A program made the position numbers and the translations under genes. The notes under the pieces are model-generated. The model saw nothing but the letters and a program-made list of their open reading frames with translations, was not told the origin of the DNA and ran no database searches. Source: Pyrobaculum sp. 3827-6 (lineage in GTDB: Archaea; Thermoproteota; Thermoprotei; Thermoproteales; Thermoproteaceae). From it: DNA of 64,000 nt. Of the stretch, positions 33,965 to 42,861 are shown piece after piece (within the stretch, counting starts at the first letter, position 1; each line of letters starts with the position of its first letter). The stretch lies in NCBI RefSeq assembly GCF_025641885.1, contig NZ_JAOTQN010000001.1:434001-498000 (forward strand), in the 5' to 3' direction.

Positions 33965-34428
33965 TCTAAATAGGCATTTATACTGTAGCTATAGACTACA
34001 TTGTAACAGTACCCTAGATATTGATACTGGCCTTTATAGTCGTAATTTGCCACAAAGGGGCCAAAGAATCCTGATCTTATCATAGTCCACGAGCTTGACG
34101 TGTCTACCGCTTTTAGGGTGACTCTTGTGTTTACTGCAGTACATTGCCAAGCTATCAAGCGACCAGCATAGTTCGCGACGTAGAACCATGCGTAATTATC
34201 TGAAATATTAGAGCCTTGACACCTATAGTCACTATACTCATTTAACCAATATATTAAGCCTGTCATCCTATCAACATCATAGTTCGGCCCTCCTCCCACA
34301 GTGATCCCGTAATCAGCACATGATATACTTACAGTCGTACTACCAGCTGAAGTGAAGTAAGTCAACGACAGAGCCAGTAACAGTAGTACTATAAGCGTCG
34401 ACATTTTGTGGTGAGGTAATTTGGGCAT
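33955..34428 (-). CDS. Small secreted Cys-containing protein
   Basis: 157 residues with a signal peptide (STLIVLLLLALSLTYFTSAG). The mature part is rich in Tyr, Asn and Ser with four cysteines (SCADYG, YRCQGS, WQCTAV, GYCYNV), likely two disulfides. Strong TATA box (AAATTTTTAAATA) about 26 bases before ATG 34428. It overlaps the next gene. Lower GC than the neighbours. Function unknown; may be a surface or matrix protein with its partner at 32777-33964. Confidence 0.65.
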   Translation of the reverse strand: MPKLPHHKMSTLIVLLLLALSLTYFTSAGSTTVSISCADYGITVGGGPNYDVDRMTGLIYWLNEYSDYRCQGSNISDNYAWFYVANYAGRLIAWQCTAVNTRVTLKAVDTSSSWTMIRSGFFGPFVANYDYKGQYQYLGYCYNVVYSYSINAYLEWP

Positions 34429-34462
34429 AAGATGCTTTTTTTTGTATTTAAAAATTTTACTC

Positions 34463-36274
34463 CTATAAGACGAATCCGTATCTTGTTTTTAGTACTCTCG
34501 TGGTTAGGGTTATGGCGGCTATCTGTATCGCGACTAGTATGAGGCCGAGGGTTGCGGCGTCTTGTACGCCGTAGAGCCCGCTTTCGAACCGCTCTCTCAT
34601 GAAGGCGGTTATGGGCATAGCGGTGTCTTTCCCCACCCCCTTGAGGACTCCCAGGGTTATGCTGAGGGATACCTCGCTGGTGACGTAGACGAAGCCTATC
34701 AAGGCGCCGCTGAGGATGTTGGTCTTGAGGAGGGGTAGGAGGATTTTGTGCAGGACGCCGAGGTAGCCTGCGCCTAGGTTCATGGCCACCTCCTCCATGG
34801 AGGTGTGTATCTGCTGGAGCCCGGCGTATATGCTCCTCACGGCGAAGGGCAGCTTCCTCACGGAGTATCCCAGCACTAGGTAGAGCTCGGGGTGGGCGAT
34901 GGGGTCGAGGACGGCGGCTATGTGGGGGGCGCCGGCGGCCTTCAGCCAGGTGGTCATCTGGAAGGAGGTGAGGAAGTAGGCGTAGGCCACCACAAGCCCG
35001 GGTATGGCTATGGGCATGGTGGCGAGGGCGTCTAGGGCGTCAGCGAGGGGGCCTCTGGAGCGGGCGGCGGCGATGGCTATTAGGAGCCCCACCGCCGTCA
35101 TGATCAGCGTGGCGGCTACGCCGTAGTACAGAGTGTTGAGTACGCCGCGGAGGAAGAGCTGGTTTTGGAAAACCCCCTCCAGCCTCCCCGCGGCGTTGGC
35201 TGGGCTGAGGCCCTCTGGTAGCGGCGAGGTGGTCCACCTGTCTGCGAACACCAGAGCCACGGCGCCGATGAGGGGGGCGGCGGCTGTGAGGACCAGCGGG
35301 AAGGCGACTAGGTAGATGGCGAGCCTGCCGAGGGGGCCAGGGGTGTAGGTCCTCGGCCTCAGCTGGCGGATGAGCATGGCGTACTGCCTCAGCCCGACGT
35401 ACCTCCTCACGGCGAGGAACGAGGCGATTGATATGGACAGCAGTATCAGGGCGAGGAAGGCGGCGGTTGGGCTTATCTGGCCTCTTATCTGGTCGAGGAA
35501 TTTGGAGTAGACCTGGTAGGAGAGTAGCTTACGGGCAGCTGGGTCGTCTTGGAATATTATGGGGGCGGCCACGTCGTCTATGGCGAATATGAAGACGAGG
35601 ACGAAGGCGGCGGCGAGGCCCGGCGTGGAGAGGGGGAGCACCACGTCGCGGACAGCCCTCCCCTCGCCGGCGCCTAGGTTGTTAGCCACCTCCTCGAGGG
35701 TGGGGTCCACACGGGTTAGGGCGGCGTATATGTTGAGGTACGCTATGGGGAGGTACATGAGCATCTGCACAGCCGCCACAGCCGCCAGCCCCGAAACCTC
35801 TATCTTGAAGGGGAGCCCGAGGACGTCGTGGAGGAGCCAGTTGAGGGTGCCCCACCTGGGGTCGAGGAACTTCCTCACCACATACGCCGTGGCGAAGGGC
35901 ATAACTATCAGCGGGACCGTTGCCAGCAACCCCAGAAGCGTCCTGCCTGGGAAGACGTACTTGGCGAGGACGTAGGCTAGGACGAACCCCAGGGCCACGT
36001 CGGCGGCGGCCACGGTCAGCGCCACCCAGAGGCTGTTGAGGATGACGCCCATGTCGGGCCCCCGGATGACCACCATCGGGGGGTCTGTGGGTCTTATAAA
36101 CACGGCGTCTCTAAAAGCGCTGGGGGTGGGGTTTAGGTAGAAGGGGTCTGTAATCGACGTGTAGACCTCGGCTATGCCGGCGAGGACCTGCCAGAAGATG
36201 AAGAGCAGTGGGGCTACCAGCAGGAGGGTGAGGTATAGGTAGCCCGCCCCCGTGGACAGCTTTATGAGGTTCAT
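34463..36274 (-). CDS. Iron(III)-type ABC transporter, fused double permease
   Basis: 603 residues from ATG 36274 (MNLIKLSTGAGYLYLTLLL), which overlaps the ATPase stop; the longer frame is the ATPase shadow. About twelve membrane helices in two halves, each with an EAA loop (EVANNLGAGEGRAVRDVVLP; EVAMNLGAGYLGVLHKILLP). This duplicated layout is found in FbpB/ThiP-type permeases for ferric iron, thiamine or phosphonates. No binding protein is adjacent, so the substrate is open. Confidence 0.85.
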   Translation of the reverse strand: MNLIKLSTGAGYLYLTLLLVAPLLFIFWQVLAGIAEVYTSITDPFYLNPTPSAFRDAVFIRPTDPPMVVIRGPDMGVILNSLWVALTVAAADVALGFVLAYVLAKYVFPGRTLLGLLATVPLIVMPFATAYVVRKFLDPRWGTLNWLLHDVLGLPFKIEVSGLAAVAAVQMLMYLPIAYLNIYAALTRVDPTLEEVANNLGAGEGRAVRDVVLPLSTPGLAAAFVLVFIFAIDDVAAPIIFQDDPAARKLLSYQVYSKFLDQIRGQISPTAAFLALILLSISIASFLAVRRYVGLRQYAMLIRQLRPRTYTPGPLGRLAIYLVAFPLVLTAAAPLIGAVALVFADRWTTSPLPEGLSPANAAGRLEGVFQNQLFLRGVLNTLYYGVAATLIMTAVGLLIAIAAARSRGPLADALDALATMPIAIPGLVVAYAYFLTSFQMTTWLKAAGAPHIAAVLDPIAHPELYLVLGYSVRKLPFAVRSIYAGLQQIHTSMEEVAMNLGAGYLGVLHKILLPLLKTNILSGALIGFVYVTSEVSLSITLGVLKGVGKDTAMPITAFMRERFESGLYGVQDAATLGLILVAIQIAAITLTTRVLKTRYGFVL

Positions 36275-37317
36275 GTTTTGAAGGCCCAGGCGCGCGCTAT
36301 CTCCACTGCCACCCCCTCGCCGGGGGCCGCCGGGGGCTTCGGGCCCTCCGCCTTGAGGGCAACTCCGCCGCAGTTCAGAGTGGTTTGGTAGTACCTGCCG
36401 AGGAAGACCACGTCCATCAGCTCGCACCTCAGACGCCCCCCGCCTACGTAGACGTCCTCCGGCCGGATGACAAGGGTGACCTCGTCGCCGGGGACCAGCT
36501 TGTGGGGGGTGGCGGCGTGTATGGGGAAGCCGGCGTCGACCACGGCGGCCTCCCCCCTCTGCTCCACGACGCGGCCCTTAAGGACGTTGGAGCGGCCGAC
36601 GAAGGTGGCGACGAACAGGTTGGCGGGTCTGTGGTAGATCTCCTCAGGTGTCCCCACCTGCATGACCCTCCCGGCGTTCATGACGGCTATTCTGTCGGCG
36701 ACTGCGAAGGCCTCCTCCTGGTCGTGGGTGACGTATATCGTGGTTATGGAGAGCTTCTTGGCTATTCTCCTCACCTCCTCTCTGAGCTCCACTCTCAGCT
36801 TCGCGTCGAGGTTGGCCAGGGGCTCGTCTAGGAGGAGCACCTCGGGCTGAACCACCAGGGCCCTGGCGAGGGCCACCCTCTGCTGCTGCCCGCCGGAGAG
36901 CTGGTAGGGCCTCCTCTCCTCCAGCCCCGAGAGGTCCACCAGCTCCAGCACCTCCCCCACCCTCCTCTTTATCTCCGCCTCCGTCATCTTCCTGCCCTTC
37001 TTCTTCATGAGGCGGAGGCCGTACGCCACGTTTTCAAACACCGTCATGTGGGGCCACAGCGCCCAGGTCTGGGGGACCACGGCGGTGTTTCTCTGTTGCG
37101 TGGGGAGGTGGGTGACGTCGCGGTCGTCGAAGTATATACGGCCGGAGGTGGGCTCCTCCAGCCCGGCGACGAGGCGGAGGAGCGTGGTCTTGCCGCAGCC
37201 GGAGGGCCCCAGGACTGCGAGGATCTCGCCGTCGTTCACCGTGAGGTCTACGTCGTCTACAGCCACGACGCGGTTGTCGAAGACCTTGCGTAGCTTCTCC
37301 AGCCTCACGACGGTCAC
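36271..37317 (-). CDS. Iron(III)-type ABC transporter ATPase
   Basis: 348 residues. Walker A GPSGCGKTT, signature LSGGQQQR, Walker B VLLLDEPLANLD, H-loop VTHDQEEA, then a C-terminal TOBE domain (VLKGRVVEQRGEAAVVDAG, VIRPEDVYVGGG). Belongs to the PotA/FbpC/UgpC group. GTG 37317 lies behind the TATA box TAATATATATA at about 37338-37348. First gene of the two-gene operon. Confidence 0.88.
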   Translation of the reverse strand: MTVVRLEKLRKVFDNRVVAVDDVDLTVNDGEILAVLGPSGCGKTTLLRLVAGLEEPTSGRIYFDDRDVTHLPTQQRNTAVVPQTWALWPHMTVFENVAYGLRLMKKKGRKMTEAEIKRRVGEVLELVDLSGLEERRPYQLSGGQQQRVALARALVVQPEVLLLDEPLANLDAKLRVELREEVRRIAKKLSITTIYVTHDQEEAFAVADRIAVMNAGRVMQVGTPEEIYHRPANLFVATFVGRSNVLKGRVVEQRGEAAVVDAGFPIHAATPHKLVPGDEVTLVIRPEDVYVGGGRLRCELMDVVFLGRYYQTTLNCGGVALKAEGPKPPAAPGEGVAVEIARAWAFKT

Positions 37318-37402
37318 ATGTATCTCTTCCAGCCGGTATATATATTAAGTGTTGTGTATGCCGAGGCGCGTTAAGTATATAAACGTTGCCGTAGGTGGCG
37401 GC

Positions 37403-38638
37403 ATGGCTTTCGTCTACCCAGACGCCATAGTCTCCACCGCGGGGCACGTGGACCACGGGAAGACGCAGACCACCTACGCCCTCTCGGGGGTGTGGGTCAT
37501 GAGGCACAGCGAGGAGGTGAAGAAGGCCATGACCATTAAGCTTGGCTACACCCAGGTGGGGATTTACGACTGCGGCGAGGAGTACTACTACAGCGACGGG
37601 ATTCTCCAAGAGGGTAAGTGCCCGGGGGGCGGGGAGCCGAAGCTAATCCGCCGCGTCTCCCTTCTGGACGTACCGGGCCACGAGGTGCTTGTGGCCACCA
37701 TGGTATCCGGCGCCGCCGTCGTCGACGGGGCCCTCCTCGTGGTGGACGCGTCCCAGCCCGCGCCGCAGCCCCAGACGGCGGAGCACTTCGCCGTGCTCGA
37801 CATCATCGGGGTGAGGCACATGGTGGTGGCCCAGAACAAGATTGACCTGGTGACTAGGGAGAAGGCGCTTGAGAACTACGAGCAGATTAGAAACTTTCTA
37901 AGGGGGACGTGGGCTGAGAAGGCCAAGGTGGTGCCCATCTCGGCGCTCCACAGGGTGAATATAGACGTCCTCGCCACCTACATCGCGAAGTCCGTGCCGA
38001 GGCGCGAGGCTGAGCTGGGGAAGCCGGCGCGGTTCTCCGTCCTGCGTAGCTTCAACGTCAACCCGCCGGGCACCCCGCCGGAGAAGCTGAGGGGCGGGGT
38101 CCTGGGCGGGACGCTACTGCAGGGGGTGATACGTGTGGGCGACGAAATTGAGCTGAGGCCGGGGCTGAAGGTGGACAAGCCCAAGCCCGGATACCAGCCG
38201 ATATACACAAAAGTGCTTAGCATCGAGTACAGCGGGTACAAGGTGGAGGAGGCGAGGCCCGGTGGGCTGGTGGGCATAATGACCGGCCTCGACCCGGCGC
38301 TCACAAAGGCAGACGCCCTGGCCGGCGCAGTGGTGGGGAAGCCCGGCACGCTCCCCCCCGTCTGGACCGCCGTGGAGATCGAGACGAAGCCCATACCCAG
38401 GGCTGTGGGGGAGAAGGTGGAGCCGTTTAAGCAGGGGGAGGTGGTGCTGGTGGCGGTAGGCCCCGCCACCGTGTTCGGCGTGGTCCAGTCAGTTAAGAAA
38501 GACGTGGTCTCCGTAGCGCTTAAGAAGGCGGTCTGCGCCGAGCAGGGCGCCAAGACCGTCGTCATTAGGCAGGTGAAGAATAGGTGGATCGTCACGAACT
38601 ACGGCGTGCTGAAGGGAGGCACCGCGGCGCTGGAGTAA
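37403..38638 (+). CDS. Translation initiation factor aIF2, gamma subunit
   Basis: 411 residues from ATG 37403, which follows the TATA box TTAAGTATATAAAC; the longer frame is upstream DNA. G1 AGHVDHGKT, switch-1 region TIKLGYTQVGIYDC, G3 LLDVPGHEVLVATM, G4 AQNKIDL and G5 ISALH are intact; the zinc-knuckle-like CGEEYYYSDG...GKCPGG is present. It binds GTP and initiator tRNA and brings them to the small ribosomal subunit. High-confidence core gene. Confidence 0.95.
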   Translation: MAFVYPDAIVSTAGHVDHGKTQTTYALSGVWVMRHSEEVKKAMTIKLGYTQVGIYDCGEEYYYSDGILQEGKCPGGGEPKLIRRVSLLDVPGHEVLVATMVSGAAVVDGALLVVDASQPAPQPQTAEHFAVLDIIGVRHMVVAQNKIDLVTREKALENYEQIRNFLRGTWAEKAKVVPISALHRVNIDVLATYIAKSVPRREAELGKPARFSVLRSFNVNPPGTPPEKLRGGVLGGTLLQGVIRVGDEIELRPGLKVDKPKPGYQPIYTKVLSIEYSGYKVEEARPGGLVGIMTGLDPALTKADALAGAVVGKPGTLPPVWTAVEIETKPIPRAVGEKVEPFKQGEVVLVAVGPATVFGVVQSVKKDVVSVALKKAVCAEQGAKTVVIRQVKNRWIVTNYGVLKGGTAALE

Positions 38639-38684
38639 GCCGTACCTCATCAGCTCCGCGAATTGTAAAAGCCCCTCCACAGGT

Positions 38685-39626
38685 TTACTTAGGCTTGACG
38701 TAGTTCCGGCCGCCTCTCTTCTCCACCTCCACGAGCCCCTCCCTCTCCAGCCTCCTCACTGCCTTGAAGACTGTGGTGCGCGGGAGGCCCAGCGCCCTAG
38801 CTATCTCCGCCTCGTAAACCCCGCCGGTGCGCCTGACGTACTCCAGCACGGCGCTGTCCGTCTCGTTGAGGTCGCCGCCCGACTTCTTGCCCCTATTCCT
38901 CAACACGGCGTATCCCACACCCGCGGCGGCCGCCGCCGCTACACCTGCCGCGGCTACGGGAACCCAGTCGAAGCCCGGCGGCAGGCCGCCTCCAGAAGGC
39001 GCGGCGCCGGCGGTGGGGCCCGGGCTCTGGGCTGTGGAGCTTGTTACGGCTGGGGGAGGCTGCGGCGTCTGTGTGGTGGATGTTGTGGAGGGGCTGGCTC
39101 CGGTCTGCTGGGCTTGTGCAGGCGTCGGCGTTGTCGTCGTGATCGCTGTTGTGGTGGTCATGGCTGTGGTAGTGGTAGCCGGGGTGGAGGCTGGTGATGT
39201 GGTTGCTGTGGTGGTGGGGGTTTGGCCTCGGCCTTGTAGAGTGTAGGCGACGGTGCCGGGGCCTTTGGCTATTACTACGAGTGCGTTTTTGTCTAGGGTG
39301 TAGTTGATAATTTGGAGTGTGGGGAGGAGGAGCACGCCTCGCTCTGCCCATATGACGTAGTAGCCCTCTGTGACGTTGAAGGCGAGTGCGCCGTCGACGA
39401 CCCTCGTCCGGGGGACGTACTTTACTGTTATCAAGGCGTGGCCGAGGACGGGCACCGTCAAGACGTCGCTGGCGAGCACGGCGGGGACCGGCGTCATGTT
39501 GTTGTAAACCACCGGTGCGGATAGGGGCGGGGCTGGGAGGGTGAGGTTGTAGAGAGTCCCCACCAAGGTCTGGTTGAATAGGAGGAGGGCCGTCCCGTTA
39601 GCGAAGATTAAGATTGCCCAGAACAC
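38685..39626 (-). CDS. Membrane-tethered winged-helix regulator with outer domain
   Basis: 313 residues. N-terminal hydrophobic segment, an outer beta-rich domain to about residue 130, a Thr/Pro/Gln-rich stalk (about 135-215), one membrane helix (VPVAAAGVAAAAAAGVGYAV), then a cytoplasmic winged helix: DSAVLEYVRRTGGVYEAEIA, RALGLPRTTVFKAVRRLE, REGLVEVEKRGGRNYV. This puts a DNA-binding domain inside and a sensor-like domain outside in one chain, a one-component transmembrane regulator (inference). Convergent with aIF2-gamma. Confidence 0.75.
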   Translation of the reverse strand: MFWAILIFANGTALLLFNQTLVGTLYNLTLPAPPLSAPVVYNNMTPVPAVLASDVLTVPVLGHALITVKYVPRTRVVDGALAFNVTEGYYVIWAERGVLLLPTLQIINYTLDKNALVVIAKGPGTVAYTLQGRGQTPTTTATTSPASTPATTTTAMTTTTAITTTTPTPAQAQQTGASPSTTSTTQTPQPPPAVTSSTAQSPGPTAGAAPSGGGLPPGFDWVPVAAAGVAAAAAAGVGYAVLRNRGKKSGGDLNETDSAVLEYVRRTGGVYEAEIARALGLPRTTVFKAVRRLEREGLVEVEKRGGRNYVKPK

Positions 39627-39664
39627 GGGGGAGCCGGAAAAAACCTATTTCAAAGTTTCGCCCC

Positions 39665-40642
39665 CTACTTACCCTTCTTCTCCTTATCCTCTTTCTCAGA
39701 CTTGTCCTTGCCCTTGTCCTCCTTCTTCTCCTCGCCGCCGCTTGACTTCTTCTCCTCCTTCTTCTCGTTCTTGTCAGACTTCTCCTCCTTTACGCCCTTG
39801 TCCTCATATTTCTCCTCTTTTGCTTTTTCGTCCTTCTCGTCGTGGCTGTCTTTGTGGTCATTGCCTTTCTTTACCTCGACCTCAACCTTGTAGCCCTGGC
39901 CTGTCTTCTTTATTTCTATGTAGGTGCCGTTGCCTAGGTGTAGCTCCACCTCTTTAAGTGTCGATGTGAAGTTGGCCAGGTAGGCGGCGGCTTTTGTCAG
40001 CTGCGCCGCCGTCTGCGGGTCTATGGGCTCTATCTGCTTAGCCACTTGTCTCAGGTAGGTGGCCATCTGGGCGAGGTCTCTTACGTGGGCCTTTACCTCG
40101 AGCTCGCTGGAGGTGCCGTTGAGGGCCTTGGCTTTTCTCTCTATTTCGTACTCTATCTTGGCCTTTAGGGCTGTGGCGTTGGGGGCTGTGCTGTTGAGGG
40201 CCTTTGCGGTGACCATTATGTTCAGCTCGGCCTTCTTCGTGGCGTTGTTCGTGGCGACGTACTGCGCAAGTTGCTTCAGTAGTTGCATGGCTTTGGTGTT
40301 GTTGCCGGCCTTAAGGGCCTCGTATATCTGCTTCACCAAGCTGGAGGCGTTGAACTGACCCACGGCGTGGCCCACAACGTGTATGTAGTAGGCAGTGGTG
40401 CCGTTGTAGACAACCGTCTTCAGATTTACATTAATAGTCTTATTATTGTAGTTTAGGACGAGCATCGTGCCGTTTGTCTTGTAGACGATGTGTATCGTGC
40501 CGGAGGGCGTCACCACGTACACCGTGCCGTTCGACACGGCGGCTGTGGAGTTTGTGGTTGTTGAGTTTGTAGTGGCCGCCGCGGATAGGCCCGCGGCGAG
40601 CAACACCGCCACCGCGGCTATTAGTAGGTATTTCCTGTTCAT
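39665..40642 (-). CDS. Secreted protein with Lys/Glu-rich C-terminal tail
   Basis: 325 residues from ATG 40642 (MNRKYLLIAAVAVLLAAG), a clear signal peptide; the longer frame upstream is unlikely. The middle is helical with many sequons (NATKKAEL, NSTAPNAT, NGTSSE). The last 80 residues are almost only Lys, Glu, Asp and Ser, with no membrane anchor. The tail could bind the cell surface, metals or an S-layer by charge. A cluster of short repeats lies upstream (40685-40757). Confidence 0.7.
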   Translation of the reverse strand: MNRKYLLIAAVAVLLAAGLSAAATTNSTTTNSTAAVSNGTVYVVTPSGTIHIVYKTNGTMLVLNYNNKTINVNLKTVVYNGTTAYYIHVVGHAVGQFNASSLVKQIYEALKAGNNTKAMQLLKQLAQYVATNNATKKAELNIMVTAKALNSTAPNATALKAKIEYEIERKAKALNGTSSELEVKAHVRDLAQMATYLRQVAKQIEPIDPQTAAQLTKAAAYLANFTSTLKEVELHLGNGTYIEIKKTGQGYKVEVEVKKGNDHKDSHDEKDEKAKEEKYEDKGVKEEKSDKNEKKEEKKSSGGEEKKEDKGKDKSEKEDKEKKGK

Positions 40643-40684
40643 GGCCTTCCGTATCTGCCGTGGTTTAAAGGAATTTGTTTCCCC

Positions 40685-40757
40685 GACGTGGTGAACGGCC
40701 GGTTTGACGTGGTGAACGCCTCCGAGGGCGGTGTTCACGGCGTGTATTCACGACGTT
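40685..40757. promoter_or_regulatory. Repeat cluster upstream of secreted protein gene
   Basis: GACGTGGTGAACG occurs at 40685-40697 and 40706-40718 (21 bases apart, two helical turns). Related inverted forms, GTGTTCACG and GTATTCACGACGT, follow to about 40757. The set looks like multiple sites for one DNA-binding protein. Confidence 0.5.
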
Positions 40758-40877
40758 GGCTCAGTCCGCGGAATAGTTCTCACCGCTCGATAGGGGGCAA
40801 GTCGTCCTCATCGCCGTTGATATCTACGCCCCCGTATTTTAGCTTTAACGCCACATTCTTATAAACACCTCTTCTGT

Positions 40878-41357
40878 ATGTGGGTGTGTCTTTCAAAGAC
40901 GTGGCCGTCGGGGGGTCGGGACTGGGCGGCTGTGGGAGTGTTGCTGGAGAGAGGGCGGGTTTTGCTAATTAGGCGGGTGAGCAGGGAGGGGGACCCCTGG
41001 TCTGGACAGGTGGCCTTCCCGGGGGGCCGCTGGAGGGAGGGGGAGGATCTGCTCCAGACGGCGGTTAGGGAGGTGGAGGAGGAGGTGGGGGTTAGGCCCA
41101 CGGGGCTTGTGGGGGTCATGGCGCCGCAGAGCCCGGAAAACGCGCCGTGGCTAAAGGTTGTCCCCTTCGTCTTCGACAGGTGGGAGGGGGAGGTGAGGCC
41201 CAACCCCCGGGAGGTTGCCGAGGCGAGGTGGGTGGCGAGGGAGGAGCTGGCGGAGGAGGAGTGGATGGGGCGCTACGCATATGTTGCTGGGAGCTGGGTT
41301 ATCTGGGGCCTCACATTTAGAATTCTGAAGGCTCTCGTGGACTGCGGCCTTTTTTAA
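40878..41357 (+). CDS. Nudix hydrolase, CoA pyrophosphatase-like
   Basis: 159 residues. The Nudix box is complete: G-G-R-W-R-E-G-E then LLQTAVREVEEEVG (GX5EX7REUXEEXGU). The leading RVSREGDPWSGQVAFPGG is the pattern of CoA-type Nudix enzymes. ATG 40878 or the nearby GTG follows TTATAAAC at about 40859-40866. It cleaves a nucleoside-diphosphate-linked metabolite; the exact substrate is uncertain. Confidence 0.85.
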   Translation: MWVCLSKTWPSGGRDWAAVGVLLERGRVLLIRRVSREGDPWSGQVAFPGGRWREGEDLLQTAVREVEEEVGVRPTGLVGVMAPQSPENAPWLKVVPFVFDRWEGEVRPNPREVAEARWVAREELAEEEWMGRYAYVAGSWVIWGLTFRILKALVDCGLF

Positions 41358-41385
41358 CTTTATATAGTGGCAACGGGGGTTTTAC

Positions 41386-42447
41386 GTGTCTTGTGAAGAC
41401 GTGGCGCTGGGGCGGTACCACGTGCTGGAGGGGCCTAGGCTTAGGATTAGGGCCTCCGCCGGGAGGGCCCTGGTGGAGCGGCACTACGGCTTCGTTGGCC
41501 ACGCCGCGGTGGAGCTCTGCAAGTGGACTAAGGACGCCATTGAGGGGGGTAAGTCTTGCTACAAGGTGAAGTTCTACAACGCCCCTGCTGGGGGATCCCA
41601 CAGATGTGTGGAGATGAGCCCGGTGGGGCTTGTATGTAGCAACCGCTGTGTCTACTGCTGGAGGCCCACCGAGGAGTTCGACGTCTTTGTCCTCGACGAG
41701 AAGTTCTACATGGAGCCTGAGGAGGTGGTGAGGGGGGTGCTGGAGGAGAGGAGGCGCCTCCTCTCGGGCTACTGGGGCCACCCCGAGGGGCGTAAGAGAG
41801 TGAAGGAGGCCCTTGCGCCCACCCACTGGGCCATCTCCCTCTCGGGGGAGCCCGCTATGTATCCAAAACTGCCTCAGTTGATTAAGCTGGTGAAGTCGCT
41901 TCCCCACACCAAGTCTGTATTTCTCGTCACGAACGGACAGCACCCCGACATGCTGAGGAGGCTTATTGAGGAGGACGCCCTGCCCACCCAGCTCTACCTC
42001 TCCACAAACGCGCCGAACAGGGAGCTGTACTACAGGATAAACGTGCCGGTTTACAACGTGGAGGACGCCTGGGAGAAGTGGCTGGAGTCGCTTGACATAA
42101 TCGCCAAGGCCCCCACGAGGACTGTGCTCCGCATTACCCTGATCAGGAGCCTCAACTACGACGATAGGTACATACCGGAGTTCGCCCAGATCGTGAAGCG
42201 TGGCAACCCCCACTTCGTGGAGGTTAAGAGCTATATGCACCTCGGCCACTCCTCCTTTAGGCTGAGGAAGGAGGACATGCTCAGCCACGAGGAGGTTAAG
42301 GAGTGGAGCCGCAAACTGCTGGGGGAGCTGGAGAAGCTGGGCGCCCGCTTTGTCTACATGGACGACGACGAGCCGAGCCGCATAGTGGTGCTCCAGAACC
42401 TAGACCGCTACGTAGACCGCTGGATCGTGCCGCCGGGCTCCGCCTGA
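41386..42447 (+). CDS. taw1: 4-demethylwyosine synthase, radical SAM
   Basis: 353 residues. The cluster motif is in GLVCSNRCVYCWRPTEE (CX3CX2C); N-terminal conserved lysine and cysteine region KWTKDAIEGGKSCYKVKFY and ISLSGEPAMYPKLPQL are as in TYW1/Taw1. It makes the tricyclic base of wyosine at G37 of tRNA-Phe. Tail-to-tail overlap of 40 bases with the nucleotidyltransferase gene. Confidence 0.93.
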   Translation: MSCEDVALGRYHVLEGPRLRIRASAGRALVERHYGFVGHAAVELCKWTKDAIEGGKSCYKVKFYNAPAGGSHRCVEMSPVGLVCSNRCVYCWRPTEEFDVFVLDEKFYMEPEEVVRGVLEERRRLLSGYWGHPEGRKRVKEALAPTHWAISLSGEPAMYPKLPQLIKLVKSLPHTKSVFLVTNGQHPDMLRRLIEEDALPTQLYLSTNAPNRELYYRINVPVYNVEDAWEKWLESLDIIAKAPTRTVLRITLIRSLNYDDRYIPEFAQIVKRGNPHFVEVKSYMHLGHSSFRLRKEDMLSHEEVKEWSRKLLGELEKLGARFVYMDDDEPSRIVVLQNLDRYVDRWIVPPGSA

Positions 42448-42719
42448 CGGCAGACGCCGAGGCCGAGGCCGTCGAACAGCGCAAGGCAGTTTTCCAACAT
42501 CTTCGCCACGACGCCGTCTATGGCGAATACCCCCAGCGAGTAGAGAAGCAGGTCGAGGGGTACCCCTCTGCACATTCTCCCAATCTCCGCCGCCTCCCCG
42601 AAGTAGTCCTCGTACCGCGGCAACACCACTATTATGTCGAAGTCGCTCGCGGCGCCGTGCCTCCCCGCCGCCCGCGAGCCAAATAGTAGAGCCGAAACGC
42701 GGCCTCTGCACCGCTCCAC
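42408..42719 (-). CDS. MNT-type nucleotidyltransferase domain protein
   Basis: 103 residues from GTG 42719. LLFGSRAAGRHGAASDFDII has the G-S...D-X-D motif of minimal nucleotidyltransferases, which act as antitoxins for HEPN toxins by adding AMP, or as kanamycin-type transferases. No HEPN gene is adjacent. A helix-like stretch in another frame just upstream (VKIEVFVERVRESPQRFSP) hints that the N-terminus may be shifted. Overlaps taw1. Confidence 0.7.
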   Translation of the reverse strand: MERCRGRVSALLFGSRAAGRHGAASDFDIIVVLPRYEDYFGEAAEIGRMCRGVPLDLLLYSLGVFAIDGVVAKMLENCLALFDGLGLGVCRQAEPGGTIQRST

Positions 42720-42861
42720 TATTGAAGATATACAGCGGGGAAAATCTCTGGGGGGACTCCCTAACCCTCTCTACAAAAACCTCAATTTTAACCACGGAGC
42801 TGATACATACCCTAAATGAATCAGTGTAATAACGTTTTTATATTCAGGGGATAAATGTCTT

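Noticed and set aside
41317-42288. A 323-codon frame antisense to taw1
   Set aside because: Taw1 has all family motifs; the antisense frame shows none.
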